Of a stretch of 64,000 nucleotides of DNA, positions 1 to 10,853 are shown one piece after another. The notes below the pieces were generated by a model. The model saw only the letters and a list, made by a program, of their open reading frames with translations. It searched no databases and was not told the DNA's origin. The stretch comes from Dactylellina haptotyla. Taxonomy: Eukaryota > Ascomycota > Orbiliomycetes > Orbiliales > Orbiliaceae. Location of the stretch: NCBI GenBank assembly GCA_031310005.1, contig CM062380.1, forward strand, positions 3,348,001 to 3,412,000, read 5' to 3'. The translations under genes and the position numbers were made by a program. How positions within the stretch are numbered: position 1 is the first letter of the stretch; each line of letters opens with the position of its first letter.

Positions 1-1
1 A

Positions 2-1187
2 GCCTGGAGCGTCTTGCTCTCCCAGAGACGTCGTTGGATCAACTCCACCATCCACAATCTTGCCGAGTTGATGTGGTTGAAAGACATGTGTGGTTTCTGT
101 CTCTTCTCCATGAGATTCATCGTCTTTATCGATCTTGCTGGTAAGTTTACTTTCACTCCGTCACAAACTAAATACAATGCTAATCAACTCAATAGGTACC
201 ATTCTTCTTCCATCCACCTGCGCCTACGTCGCTTATTTGATCTACCAAGCCATCAATCCCCAAGGTGCCTTCCCATGGATTGCCTTGATCATGATTGGTG
301 CCGTCTACGGTCTCCAAGCCCTTATCTTCTTAATCAAGCGTCAATGGCAACACATCGGTTGGATGGTCATCTACATTCTCGCCTACCCAATCTACTCGTT
401 CGTCTTGCCAATGTACTCTTTCTGGAAACAGGACGATTTCTCGTGGGGTTCCACCCGTATTGTCGTCGGCGAGAGTGGTGACAAGAAGGTCGTTGCCGTT
501 GAAGACGAACCCTTCGATCCCGCCTCCATCCCTCTTCAAACTTGGGACGACTATGCTTCTGCCAACAACCTCCCCGGACGAAGAGTCGCTGCCATCCCCG
601 TTGAGAAGTACTTTGACGAAGGTGGCGCTGTGGGCTTCAATAACGGTGGTTACGAAATGGATGATATGCAGAGTGTTTACTCCTCGGTCAAGCCTGCTAG
701 CACGCTGCACTTCGGCGGCGGCAACCCATACCTCGCCCCCAACAGCCACAGCCCCAGCCCACTTGGAAGACAATCTGTCCGTCAGAGCTCGTACTCCGGC
801 TTCGGTCGTAGTGCTAGCCCCAGCCGCGCTATGAGCCAAGCTGGTGACTACTGGCAGGATGGAGGCATGGGCGGTAACCCAGCCGCCAGGAACAGTGAAG
901 GTAACTTGTTGTCGCCACAACCCAGCCCTGGATTCCAGAGGGCCATGAGCAACTACGCGGGCTCGCGACCTGCCAGCAGCGTTCTAGACTTCCAGAGAGC
1001 GCTCAGCGGACCTGATGAGGCTACTATCGTTGCTGTCGTGAGAGACTGCCTGAACGCCGTCGATTTAGACAGTGTGACGAAGAAGCAGGTCAGAGCCCTT
1101 GTTGAGCAGCGGTTACAGACCGAGTTGACGGGCGAGAAGAAGAAGTTCTTGGATCATCAGATCGATGTCCAACTGGCGCAAATGTAA
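2..1187 (+). CDS. Chitin synthase, 3' part (class V/VII type), 5'-truncated by window edge
   Basis: Membrane glycosyltransferase that polymerises GlcNAc from UDP-GlcNAc into wall chitin. Only the C-terminal part is present. Exon <2-140 encodes the hallmark [13 protein letters not shown] product-binding motif; the intron is 141-195 (GTAAGT..ATAG, phase 1); the last exon is 196-1187. After the motif come several hydrophobic transmembrane helices, then the FSWGSTR motif, a long Ser/Pro/Gly-rich cytosolic linker, and a terminal helical module of about 55 residues resembling a DEK_C domain ([14 protein letters not shown]). The DEK_C-type tail is known from the class V and VII enzymes, class V also carrying an N-terminal myosin motor. 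The N-terminal half lies outside, so the exact class cannot be decided. High confidence in the family, lower in the class. Confidence 0.93.
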
Positions 1188-2795
1188 AAAGGCTTTCAAT
1201 AGCAGGACGTCAGGGATTTTTTGTTTGGGATTTCGTTTTTTCATGGGAATGATATAAAACATAGTATATACACTTGTTTAACTTTTTGGTTTACATCGCA
1301 TACTGTCGGGAGTTTTCACTTTTTCCTTTTTTTTTGAGAAAGACCTTTTACCTTGTGAAGCTTCCTGAGGAATGGGTTTACTTTTAATTTTTACACCTCT
1401 GGCGATTTCAATAAGCCTTTCGATGTCCACCTTTTGGAATTAGCATTGCTGGCTTCTTAGTCACCAAAAAAATTGTTGATGCTTATTTGTTTGTTATAGC
1501 CTTTGATTGCGTTTTATTTCTAATACATTCTCTGATATCATTATCACTTACTCTCTTGCTCCTCACTTTTGGTTTCTTCACGATCGCTTGCGAATTTTTC
1601 TATACTTATGATTGCCTTCTGTTTCATTCTTTATAACTAATGAAAATTGGAAACGAGATTTTTATCAATTCGCATCTTACAACCTTATTATTATGTTGTG
1701 AATTTGGATAATATTGTGTGTGCAGACTGCTAGAAACCAAAACTTCTGCGTTGTGGGTGAAGGACATGAACAGAACAATATATTATCTAGGGGCATCTGA
1801 TAGAATTCAGAAGCCCCACGTAGAGATCCACTACCCAACTTCGCTCAGTGTTCTTACATTTTACGGGCAAAACCTGTGAGTTCAAATTGAAACCCGCCCA
1901 ATTGGTGGGATGTTGGGAGTATGATCATATGATTGAAAGGAGCGAGATGACAACTGTTTAACCAATATCAAGATACATCACACCATCATCCGCGACAGAA
2001 ATATCCACCTAGCTAGACCTATAACATGAACTTATTTAAAGTCGCTAAATTCTTACTTTCCGTGTAACATTCTTTGCTTGCACGCTGACGAGTGCCAATC
2101 CAGAAGTCTCGCACGCCCTTGAATTCCGCCTTGCAAGGAAAGACATCCGAATCCTTCTATACCTTTCCGAGTAATTTACAAATCTAAATATAATATTTAT
2201 GCCAGTTGTATAGTCGCCCTTCGAATTTCTGTGGCTCTAGAAGGGGGCTATTAGTAGAGAGCTGAAAACAATGGCTTGTTGAACGTTGTCATTCGCATTC
2301 AGCCCTACTGGAAATGCCTCCACGCGTCTCCCAACGAGCCTGAGAAACGGAATTCTCCGCCAAGATATATTTGGTGAAGAACATGTTTTGTCACACAAAG
2401 ACCATCACATTCTTGAGCAGACCCACCTCGCTTAAATGCTGCAGATATAAGATCGAGATTTGGTGCAATAGCGCTCTGTTGTACGAGACATGTGTGCGGG
2501 GTGGCGCTCGAGCTGGAGATCGTCTTATAAATTGAACTTCATTTCAAAACAGCTTGATCGGGAAACTGCGGCTGACAAAAGGGTGCAACAGCAACGGAAA
2601 GAAAAGCTTAGCCGTGTGTACAACGGTGTGTCTCTCAAATCTCAAGAGGCAGAGGAACTAAATCCTAGCGGTTGGATGTATAAAAGGGGATGTATCGACG
2701 ATGCCAAGTAGGCGGTTGTATACCCCAGGGCGATCAAATAATAATAATATTCGATCTGCTATATTAATATTAGAATTATAATATAACACGCGACG
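1188..2795. other. Intergenic region with probable promoter of the downstream secreted-protein gene
   Basis: No convincing gene. The first part is a T-rich 3' flank of the chitin synthase. A TATA-like element (tataaaag, 2679-2686) lies about 110 bp before the next ATG and is the likely core promoter of that gene. A 73-codon open frame at 2490-2711 shows no protein-like features. Confidence 0.5.
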
Positions 2796-4118
2796 ATGAG
2801 GTCGTCTACTGTTTTATTTTCCATCTTACCGTTACTGCAGCTCGGCGCGGCGAGTGTGCTCAAGGAGAGAGCGGCAGGATGCAGCGCGAACAACTGTCTT
2901 CGCGCTCTTCGTGGGAAAGGTGCTGAGGCATCCGCTGATTGCAGCAGCTTTCTGCTAGCCACGGTGACTCCTGCGACAGCGTAAGTCCATATAATTCTAT
3001 TACCGGGGATTTTATATTCTCGTCGCTCTTAAGATCCTATCTGTTAGTTGCTGGAACATTGGACTAATGATGCTTTTGGGAAAATATAGTACCCAAGTAG
3101 TGCCGTCTTCTACAACACTGTATCAAACGATCACGATTACAACAACTACCGTTACCGAATTTTCAATCGTTCCAGACACCAATACTGTCATCAAGAAGCG
3201 TCAAGCAACCGTCATTCCGACTAAGATCCCTACATATGCTACTGCTTGCGCGGGTGCGTCCGCATACTCGAGCGCCTGCTCTTGCATCAGCGTCCACCCG
3301 TCCACCATCACAGCTGCCCCACCAGTACGTTCCTCTCTCCATCCCTTTACTTTCAATAGCTTGAATTTCTCGTGCGCCGATGAAAAATATTTCTCGGAAA
3401 CAATTCTACAAAGGTATTTTAGTGGAACCTTGCTAACTATTTAATTTCTTCAATACTACAGCTAGTCACAGTGACATCAGTCGCTACCGAAACATCAATC
3501 TCAACAGTCTACACCCAGGCTACCACGACAATAGCAGGTAATTATAAAGAAGCCCCATCTGCGAGGTACATATATAACGCATCTAGTCTTCCGCGCTAAC
3601 AAGTCAAAACTCGATACATGTAGTCTGCGATCCTGCGAACGATTATGACTACTTTTTCGATTCCTCAACGGCCGATTTGGGCTTTAACCAACATGAGAGC
3701 AGCCAATACTACCCACAACTGGATCGCGGAGCCTGCTGTCGGCAATGCTACAATCAACCCGGTTGCTTCACCTACAGAATGACCAATCAAGGATGTCTGG
3801 TCGCCTGGTATACCGACCATGGTACCAATGGGCCATCGAATCCTATGTGTCCCGGCCTAGGGTCCGGTGATGTCGTTGTTGTATGTTACCTCTCCCTCCC
3901 TCACCCCGTCTTTCACCCGCGCTTTATATCTATGTTTTCTAGTCGGCGATCCAAATTTACCATCACTCCGGAGACGTACTGCATTTGCTAATTTCTCATT
4001 GGGTTTTTTTTCTTTAAAAAAAAAATAGTTTCCGCCGTTTACTGGTGTCAAGACAGCTGGAATTGGCCCCTGTGTTGTCAGACCGTATAGTACTCAGACT
4101 GCCAGACCTGCTTTCTAG
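2796..4118 (+). CDS. Secreted Thr/Ser-rich protein with Cys-rich PAN/apple-like segment
   Basis: Five-exon model, 280 aa: 2796-2980, 3090-3324, 3462-3537, 3624-3880, 4029-4118. All four introns are GT..AG and all phases agree. The protein starts with a signal peptide (MRSSTVLFSILPLLQLGAAS). It is followed by the fungal extracellular motif CxxNNCLRAL, a Thr/Val-rich stretch with TITITTTTVTE, a short Cys cluster (SACSCIS), and a Cys-rich segment with GACCRQCYN and QPGCFTY spacing, which resembles the PAN/apple fold often found in fungal wall-associated proteins. It probably acts outside the cell as a binding or adhesion module; no catalytic motif is visible. The same N-terminal motif occurs in the GH55 gene at 10.9-13.6 kb. 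The intron-rich structure explains why only fragments are open. The function beyond secretion is unknown. Confidence 0.75.
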
Positions 4119-4640
4119 ATATACCGTGTCCCACGGTGAAGGCCGGTCGGATATTTCCCATATCTATACTGCGTTTGTTGCGGGAAGAAGCTAGGGTTTA
4201 TATTTATTGGAAATGATGACTGTTTTGTTCTATCACGCTGTAGGTTTTGTATGAAGAAACGGACGTTACGAAGTAATATTATAGTGTTCTACTCTACTAT
4301 ATTCCTGATTATAACTTGAATCATGAGCTCTTGTAAAAATTTCTCAACGCTGGAATAATTGTGAGTAGTTTGTATCTTTGTGATGATGCATCAAATCGAT
4401 CGATCGATATATAAATCATCACGGGAAGAAAATGTGCATCTTTACCTGATTCTCTTTTCGAACGCCGACAACACTTTTTCTCACTTGACGCAACTCGTTA
4501 TTTTGATTGTTCTTGGCTTTCGATTTTTGGGGTTATTTCCTATTTGGGCGTTCCGACCCGGCGAGGAACAATATTTACAGAAATTACACCGTTTCTTCAA
4601 CCCCGTTTGGTACTAATATAAAAGTGGTATAGTATACTCT
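4119..4640. other. Convergent intergenic region
   Basis: AT-rich 3' flank between two convergent genes. It has a short tandem gatc-rich run (atcgatcgatcgat, near 4397-4410). The 78-codon open frame at 4380-4616 lacks protein-like composition and I do not call it. Confidence 0.5.
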
Positions 4641-5716
4641 TCACAGATCCTTCGCTAACCTGTTGACCTCATCCAACGTCGCCTGGCTTACTCTGCCAGC
4701 ATTCTTGATGACCCTATATATTCGTAAGAAAATCGCATTGTCAGCCGCCAAGCACCGCAGTTATAAATACAGCAATCAGGCAAAGAATAAAAAGTAAAGA
4801 GGTATTTAAAGTAACGGTAACGTACTTCCCGAGTAAATGTTCGACTGTCTGGCCGGGATCGGTGATTGTTATTCCCTGGGATGTCTTAATCCGCGCTACT
4901 TGGAAGGCGAGGAAGAACTTTGGGGCTTTGATTGCCAGGTTGCCGCCTATGCTGCGCACGCCGGCTTCTTGAGCGAGGTAGTTGTTTAGGCGGTTGGTGA
5001 AGAGCGTTAGATCGGCGGAGGAGGGTGGGGAGGGGGTGCTGAAGGTTTGGAGGGCGACTGTGGACGTTGAATTGGTTAGTTTTTGCGTCCCTTACGTCTA
5101 TTTTGGGGAGAGGAGAGGGAGGTGAATGATGGGATGAATGTTTGGGTAGGGCATGTGGATGGTGGTGGTTTGGGAGGGATTTTGGGAGGGATGTTGGGAG
5201 AGTGTTTATGTAAGGGACGATGTGGTGATATTGGGTAGTGTGGTTTTGAAATGATATTGCGATTGGAACGGGAGAGGCTATCCGTGGGTGGAAGTCATGG
5301 CGTTCGGGGGTGCAATGCAAGGGGAAGTGAGTGAAATGGGCACATGGGATTTTCAAACTTATAAGGCATGTCTTCTATGGAGTTTATTCACGGGGGCAAT
5401 GTGAGAGAGGGGAGGGAGAGAAAAAAAAAATCAACGAACAATCAAGGGGTTGCGATTTGCTATTGGTGAAGCTTATGCTTGAGAACTTGACACCTCCGGA
5501 GATGGTATCCGGGATGCCTTGGAGGGGGCGGACAGAATTATCACAGGTGATAGTGGAGGCGAGGGCATCGACGATATCTTGGGTCTCGGCGGGGAGCGCG
5601 GTGGTGCCGATGATGAAGCAAGGGGATTGGCGGGAGACGAGGGAGGTGACGGGGAGGGAGTGGGCGAGGAAGGGGAGGAGAGAGGTGAGGAGGAGGGCTG
5701 TTGTATAGAAATGCAT
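4641..5716 (-). CDS. Small secreted protein of unknown family
   Basis: Three-exon minus-strand model, 193 aa: 5716-5440, 5057-4826, 4713-4641. Reading starts with a clear signal peptide (MHFYTTALLLTSLLPFLAHS) and a possible Arg-containing processing site (LVSRQ). The last exons encode an amphipathic helical region (NNYLAQEAGVRSIGGNLAIK) and a Lys-rich end (LDEVNRLAKDL). Introns 2 and 3 fit well. The first intron (5439-5058, 382 nt, GTTCGT..CAG) is unusually long here, and its donor was chosen only because it keeps the frame, so the middle of the protein is less certain. Only two cysteines are visible, so this is not a typical Cys-knot effector. I do not recognise the family; secretion is inferred from the N-terminus. 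Confidence 0.6.
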
Positions 5717-7009
5717 GTTGGGCGAAGGATGGGTATCGGTAGGGGTGTATGGATATATATGGCAGTCTACGAAGTCGATACGATATTATGAATTATGCAG
5801 GCTGGAGAGGATCTATAGGGTATCAAACAGAAGGGATAAGGGAAGAATAGGAATGCAGTAATGAAAGAATAAAACACTGCACAGCAGTGGAGAGAAATGA
5901 ATGTCTTTGGGGAAAGATCGTATCGACGACTTGCGCTGGGGAGAAAAAAGAGAAGATTTGATGGAACAGCGAATTGTAATCATATTTATATTCGCAAAGG
6001 GAGCGGAGAAACAATACCCGTTGTCGTAATCGACTGCTCTATTTGAGAGGGAGAAGGGCTGGGCGAAACGTTGGTGCCCGAAACATGTCGCACCTTGACA
6101 GAATCTGGTAGACGCCGGACCCACGGTATCACGACCTCGCGAGAGGGCCTGTCAATAACGACAGAAAGCTTGGTTCTCATAAGAATCAGATATAGGGAGG
6201 TCCACAGCGCACGATGTGGAGTGGGGCGCGGTTCCAAGGAGGCCCGGACGTTGGACGTTGTGCGTTGGAGAGTGTGCCCCTTGTTGCAGAACCGACCAGC
6301 CCAGCCAGCCTTCGCGCGGGTAAAACTTTGTGCTGCCTGGCCGCTTTGGGAAGCCACGGCTCAAAGTGATGTTGATATTGAATACCTGCCAACTGAATGA
6401 TTTTATACTGGAGAGGACTGTGGTATACATAGAAAGGGCGGGGTATCTCAACAAGTACCCGACAACTTACCGTAGGTGGTCTGTTAACGACCCGTGTTCA
6501 TAGTCATTCATGATTGTCATGGGCCTCACATATACACGTATAGCGATACTAGAGTATCACCATGGATCACATAAAATCCCTCACAGAGTTCGCTAATTGA
6601 TAACATTTTGTGGGTAAAATCTTCAAACGTTTATTATCTATGATTGGTAACTTGCGACCATGATGGTGCTAGAGAGTGGAAGCTGTGCAAATACATATCT
6701 GGATATCTCGTTGTTTAGATATTAGACGAGCAATTTTATCCTGCATGCACTGACGACTATCGATGGAATTCGGAGACATCATCGTACTGCGGGCCAGAGT
6801 TCTGGTCCACCTGCCTCTCAGCTAGCTGGCCGTATACGTTGCATAGTTTACAGCGTGAATGGATATTTACTGCGAGTGTTGTCGGCGCGTCGATTGTTCG
6901 CGTTGCTGTTTTTGCGCTGCCGTTTCGCGTAAAGTGTGCGCCGCCAAACGTCGCTGCTGCTGTTGCTGTCTGCTGTGCTCGTCAACGTCCGCCGCCGATT
7001 CAATTGCCA
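5717..7009. other. Divergent intergenic region (promoters of the small secreted gene and CTF18)
   Basis: About 1.3 kb between divergently transcribed genes. Several short open frames on both strands overlap one another and none looks like protein. Sequence just before 7010 is GC-rich and is likely the CTF18 5' leader. Confidence 0.45.
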
Positions 7010-10000
7010 ATGAGCATCCCGTCAGACTTCTCCCTCTCCTCCTTCAATCCCGAATCCGATATCCAGCCCCCTGACGACGACGACCTCGACGACATCCCCG
7101 AAGAAGACGAGCTGCATGAGCTCCTGCAGCAAGCGGGAAAGGAGCAGCAACCCCAGGAGACCTCGAACCTCCCCGAGAGCGAGGACATTCGCGAGGCAAT
7201 CGAGGCTACCAAGCAAGAGCGCAAGGACCGCCTGGTGAAGGCCGGCGTGGTCATCCAGCACACTTTCCCCAAGGGTATCAGTCTGGGCTTCAGAAGCGAC
7301 TGTGAATTCCCTGGTACTACTCTGCCCCACAATCTCCAGTCCTTGAGGAATATTTGCTAACATATGGCGCTAAATAATCATGTAGAATCACCTTCAAAAC
7401 GATACGCACTCGAGACCAGCTTCGACCGCTCCCAATTCACCGATATAACGTTCCTCCCTAGCTCGCAGGGAGCTCAGATACCCCCTTCATCACCGCCCAT
7501 GATGGCGACCTCGGAGTCTGATAACCCCTTCTCAATGGAAGATGATAGCGGGGCAGGAAACCCGTTCGATATGCAGGACAACTCCACCGTCCCAAAAGAA
7601 AACGGCTCCAGCAATCCGTTTAGCTTTGAAGAACTGGCAGATACCAGGCAGGAGGACAGTCTATACGACAAAGCCTACAATAATCCGTTCTCCTTCGAAG
7701 TGGAGGAGAACCTGGATGATGTCCCCACCCCACGGTTACCCCCCAAATCGAGTATACCGTTCAAACCGCTCGGCAAGGAAAACCACGACCCAAGATCGGA
7801 CGACATCCCGGAAAGCATGCCATTCACCCTCGAAGACACTACACCTACCCTCCACGAATCCATAATACCACCCGCTACCGCCATCCTCCCCGAACAATCG
7901 CTATCGCAATCTTCACAACCACTAGTCCCTAAACCCAACCGCTACTCCCGCGTCAAAGTCCGCTTCCAAAACGGCGAAACCACCCACCTCCTCCAGCATC
8001 CCCCCAACCGCCTAAGGATATACCGTAACTCCCTCGTCAACAAACAGCACGAAGAAGAACAAGAGGCAAACCCCGACCTGCCCCGTTCGCAGAGGAAATA
8101 CTACGGCGTGGATGTCTACCATCTCAAAGAAGCGATCAAAGCGGACGCCGAACGCGCAAAAGCCGAAGCTCTAGCCGAAGCCGAGCGCATCCAACGTGAG
8201 ATAGAAACAAACGGTATATCAGAAGGTGTCAAAAAGATCGGTATCTCTAGCGTCAAAGGCAAGCACACCGCTGCACCTACAACGGCAGAAAAATCGGGCA
8301 GGAAGCTACTATGGACGGAAAAGTACCGCGCAAAGCGCTTCACCGATCTCCTCGGCGACGAGCGAACGCACAGACACATCCTCCGCTGGCTGAAAGGCTG
8401 GGATTCCATCGTCTTTGGCGCGGCTGCCGCTGCGAATAAAAAGAACGAAAAACGAACGATGCTCAGCGAGGAACAGCGGAGTAGGAAGATTCTTCTGGTC
8501 ACCGGTCCTCCCGGCTTAGGCAAGACTACAATGGCGCACGTACTAGCGCGACAGGCGGGGTACGAGCCACTAGAAATAAACGCCTCCGATGACCGAACGG
8601 CGAGTGTTGTGAGGAATCGTATCAAAGACGTGGTGGGGACAGAGACTGTGCATATGGGTGATGCGAAGCGGGGCAAGCCCATATGTGTGGTTATTGACGA
8701 AATCGATGGGGTGACAGGTGAAGGTGAGGGTGGGTTTATAAAAGCGCTAGTAGACCTGATAGAGCAGGATAGGCGGAATTCAGGAGACCCCGCCGCGCAG
8801 GTCACTAAGAAGAAAGGGAGGAAAGGAGATAGGTTTAGGTTTCTGCGGCCGATAATTGCGGTTTGTAATGATCTTTACGCACCGAGTTTGAAGAGCTTAA
8901 GACCGCTCAGCGAAGTTGTTTATACGAAAAGGCCGCCGCTGGGGTTGGTCTTGGGGCGGTTGAAAGATATATTCGAAAAGGAAGGAGTGGAGGGGGACAC
9001 GGACGCCATCCGCCGCCTGGTAGAGTTAGAAGGTGGCCACGGAAATCTCAACTCGACCGACTTCCTAGCTGAATGGTCTGGCGATGTCAGAGGGGTTATA
9101 GTAGCTGGGGAGTGGATATGCGGACGGCTGAAGAACGCAGCGTCGAGAGCGGAATCATGCAAGTCCACCAACCCAGCGCTATTCAAAACCTTTGAAGCAT
9201 CACTACCGCAACGAAAACGCATGACTAAGAAATGGGTGGAAGAAGAATTCGGTAACGGTGGTGGATTGGGCGCCAACGACGGCGCAGGCAGTGGCGGCCG
9301 CGGCAACGGAGTCCGCGAAGTTGTCGAGAGGGTGTTCCTCGAAGAAGATACGAACGCGACAACATACGTCTCCTCGGGCTCCGGGTCTACCAAGCCAGCG
9401 ATCCTACCGGGTACATCCGGGAAATCGCGAAACGTCCAACGGCTAAGGAACCTCATCGAGGCGTCCGGCGAGTTCGATAAAATCATGAGCGACTGTTTTT
9501 CAAAATACCCCACGCACCCGTTCCACGATGACCCAAGGCTGACGAAGCCGAATAAAGCGTACGAGTGGATATATATGCACGACCTGCTGAACAGCAAGGT
9601 ATTCGGCGGGGAGCAGAATTACGAATTGACGCCGTACCTGAGCACCCCGCTGTTAGGACTGCATACTTTATTCGCCACGCCCGCGGCGACAAGCTTAAAG
9701 GGGAGGAAAGTGTTCGGGAAAAAGGGTGGTGCGAACGCCAACGCGGGAGACGATGACGAGTTGGTGACGCCGTTTTCCGGGGTGAAGGCTGAATTTGAGA
9801 TGAGGGAGGCGCAGAAGGCTACGATGAGTATGTTGAACCAGCTGTTGAGTACGCTGCCGCATAGTCTTGTGAGGGCGTTCAAGCCTGTAGAGACGGTGGC
9901 GTATGAATTGGCGCCGTGGTTGATACAGATCGTGCAGCCGAAGGTGAACCCTGTGCTTGTGGGCGGGAAGGACGGGCCTGGTGTGGCGAGTGTTAGGAGA

Positions 10001-10638
10001 GAGGTGGAGAGGCAGATGGTGGTGAGGGCGGTGGAGGCGCTGGCAGAGTGTAATGTCGGGTTTGAGAAGTTGAGGATCGAGGCGGATGAGAATGGGAGGG
10101 GTGGTGGATGGGTGTTTAGGATGGAGCCGTGAGTATTCTTCTCTCTTTTTGGTGGTGATATCATGAGAGCGATGCTGATGATACTTGGGGAATTGTTAGG
10201 CCTTTCGATGCTTTGTCTACCTATAAAACTTTCACGCAGGATGCGCCTACGTTGACGACAAGGTATGCAGTTAGGCAGGTGCTGGATCAGGAGTTGAGGA
10301 AGTTTATAATTCTGCAACAGGAGCAGATGCGACAGGCGAGATTCGCGGCGGCAAATCCAGGTGTGGATATCGGATTGTCCGCAGAGATGAGGAAGAAGGA
10401 GAAGGAGAAGGAGCTCGAATTGAAGAGGAGGAATGCTGCGGCGGCAGGCGTTAAGCGGGACTTTTTTGGGAGAGTTGTGGCTGCGGAAGAAGAGCCTACT
10501 GAGAGTGAAGCTGGGAGAAGTAAGAAGCGGAAGGTTACCGCTGGCGAAGGCGCGAAGATTTGGTGCAGTTTTAGAGAAGGGTTCAGTAATGCGGTCAAGA
10601 AACCGATTACTTGGGACGAGCTTATGGCTGGACTATAG
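7010..10638 (+). CDS. CTF18: Chromosome transmission fidelity protein 18 (alternative clamp loader large subunit)
   Basis: AAA+ ATPase of the Ctf18-RFC complex, which loads or unloads PCNA at replication forks and supports sister-chromatid cohesion in the nucleus. Three exons, 1161 aa: 7010-7313, 7386-10128, 10200-10638. The 7314 donor (GTACTA) was chosen because the stronger-looking GTGAAT at 7302 would create a stop at the junction. The acidic N-terminus (DDDDLDDIPEEDE) is followed by repeated NPFS/NPFD motifs around residues 130-230. The AAA+ core has LWTEKYRAKRFTDLLGDE, Walker A GPPGLGKTT near residue 475, EINASDDR, and Walker B CVVIDEID near 536. The C-terminus carries a Lys/Glu-rich helix and a basic KKRK motif. 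ATG 7010 is the Met before the conserved acidic region; longer in-frame upstream sequence is GC-rich leader. Length fits fungal Ctf18. Confidence 0.95.
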
Positions 10639-10853
10639 TGTTCGGAATAGCTATGAGATATTAGAGCATAACCGGCGTTGGGATTGCTTTTAGCATTTTT
10701 ATGATTTATATCAATATTAATGATATATTAGATTAAATTACGAGCTTTCATATCTCAGTACGTTAATATTAGATTATATACATCGGCGGGTAGTAATATG
10801 TCTATCGTAAAGAGTCCAATTACAACATCAATCGCAGAAGCAGTATAATTGAC

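Noticed and set aside
7301-7385. GTGAAT donor for the first CTF18 intron
   Set aside because: It joins to the acceptor with a TAA stop; the GTACTA donor 12 nt later keeps the frame.
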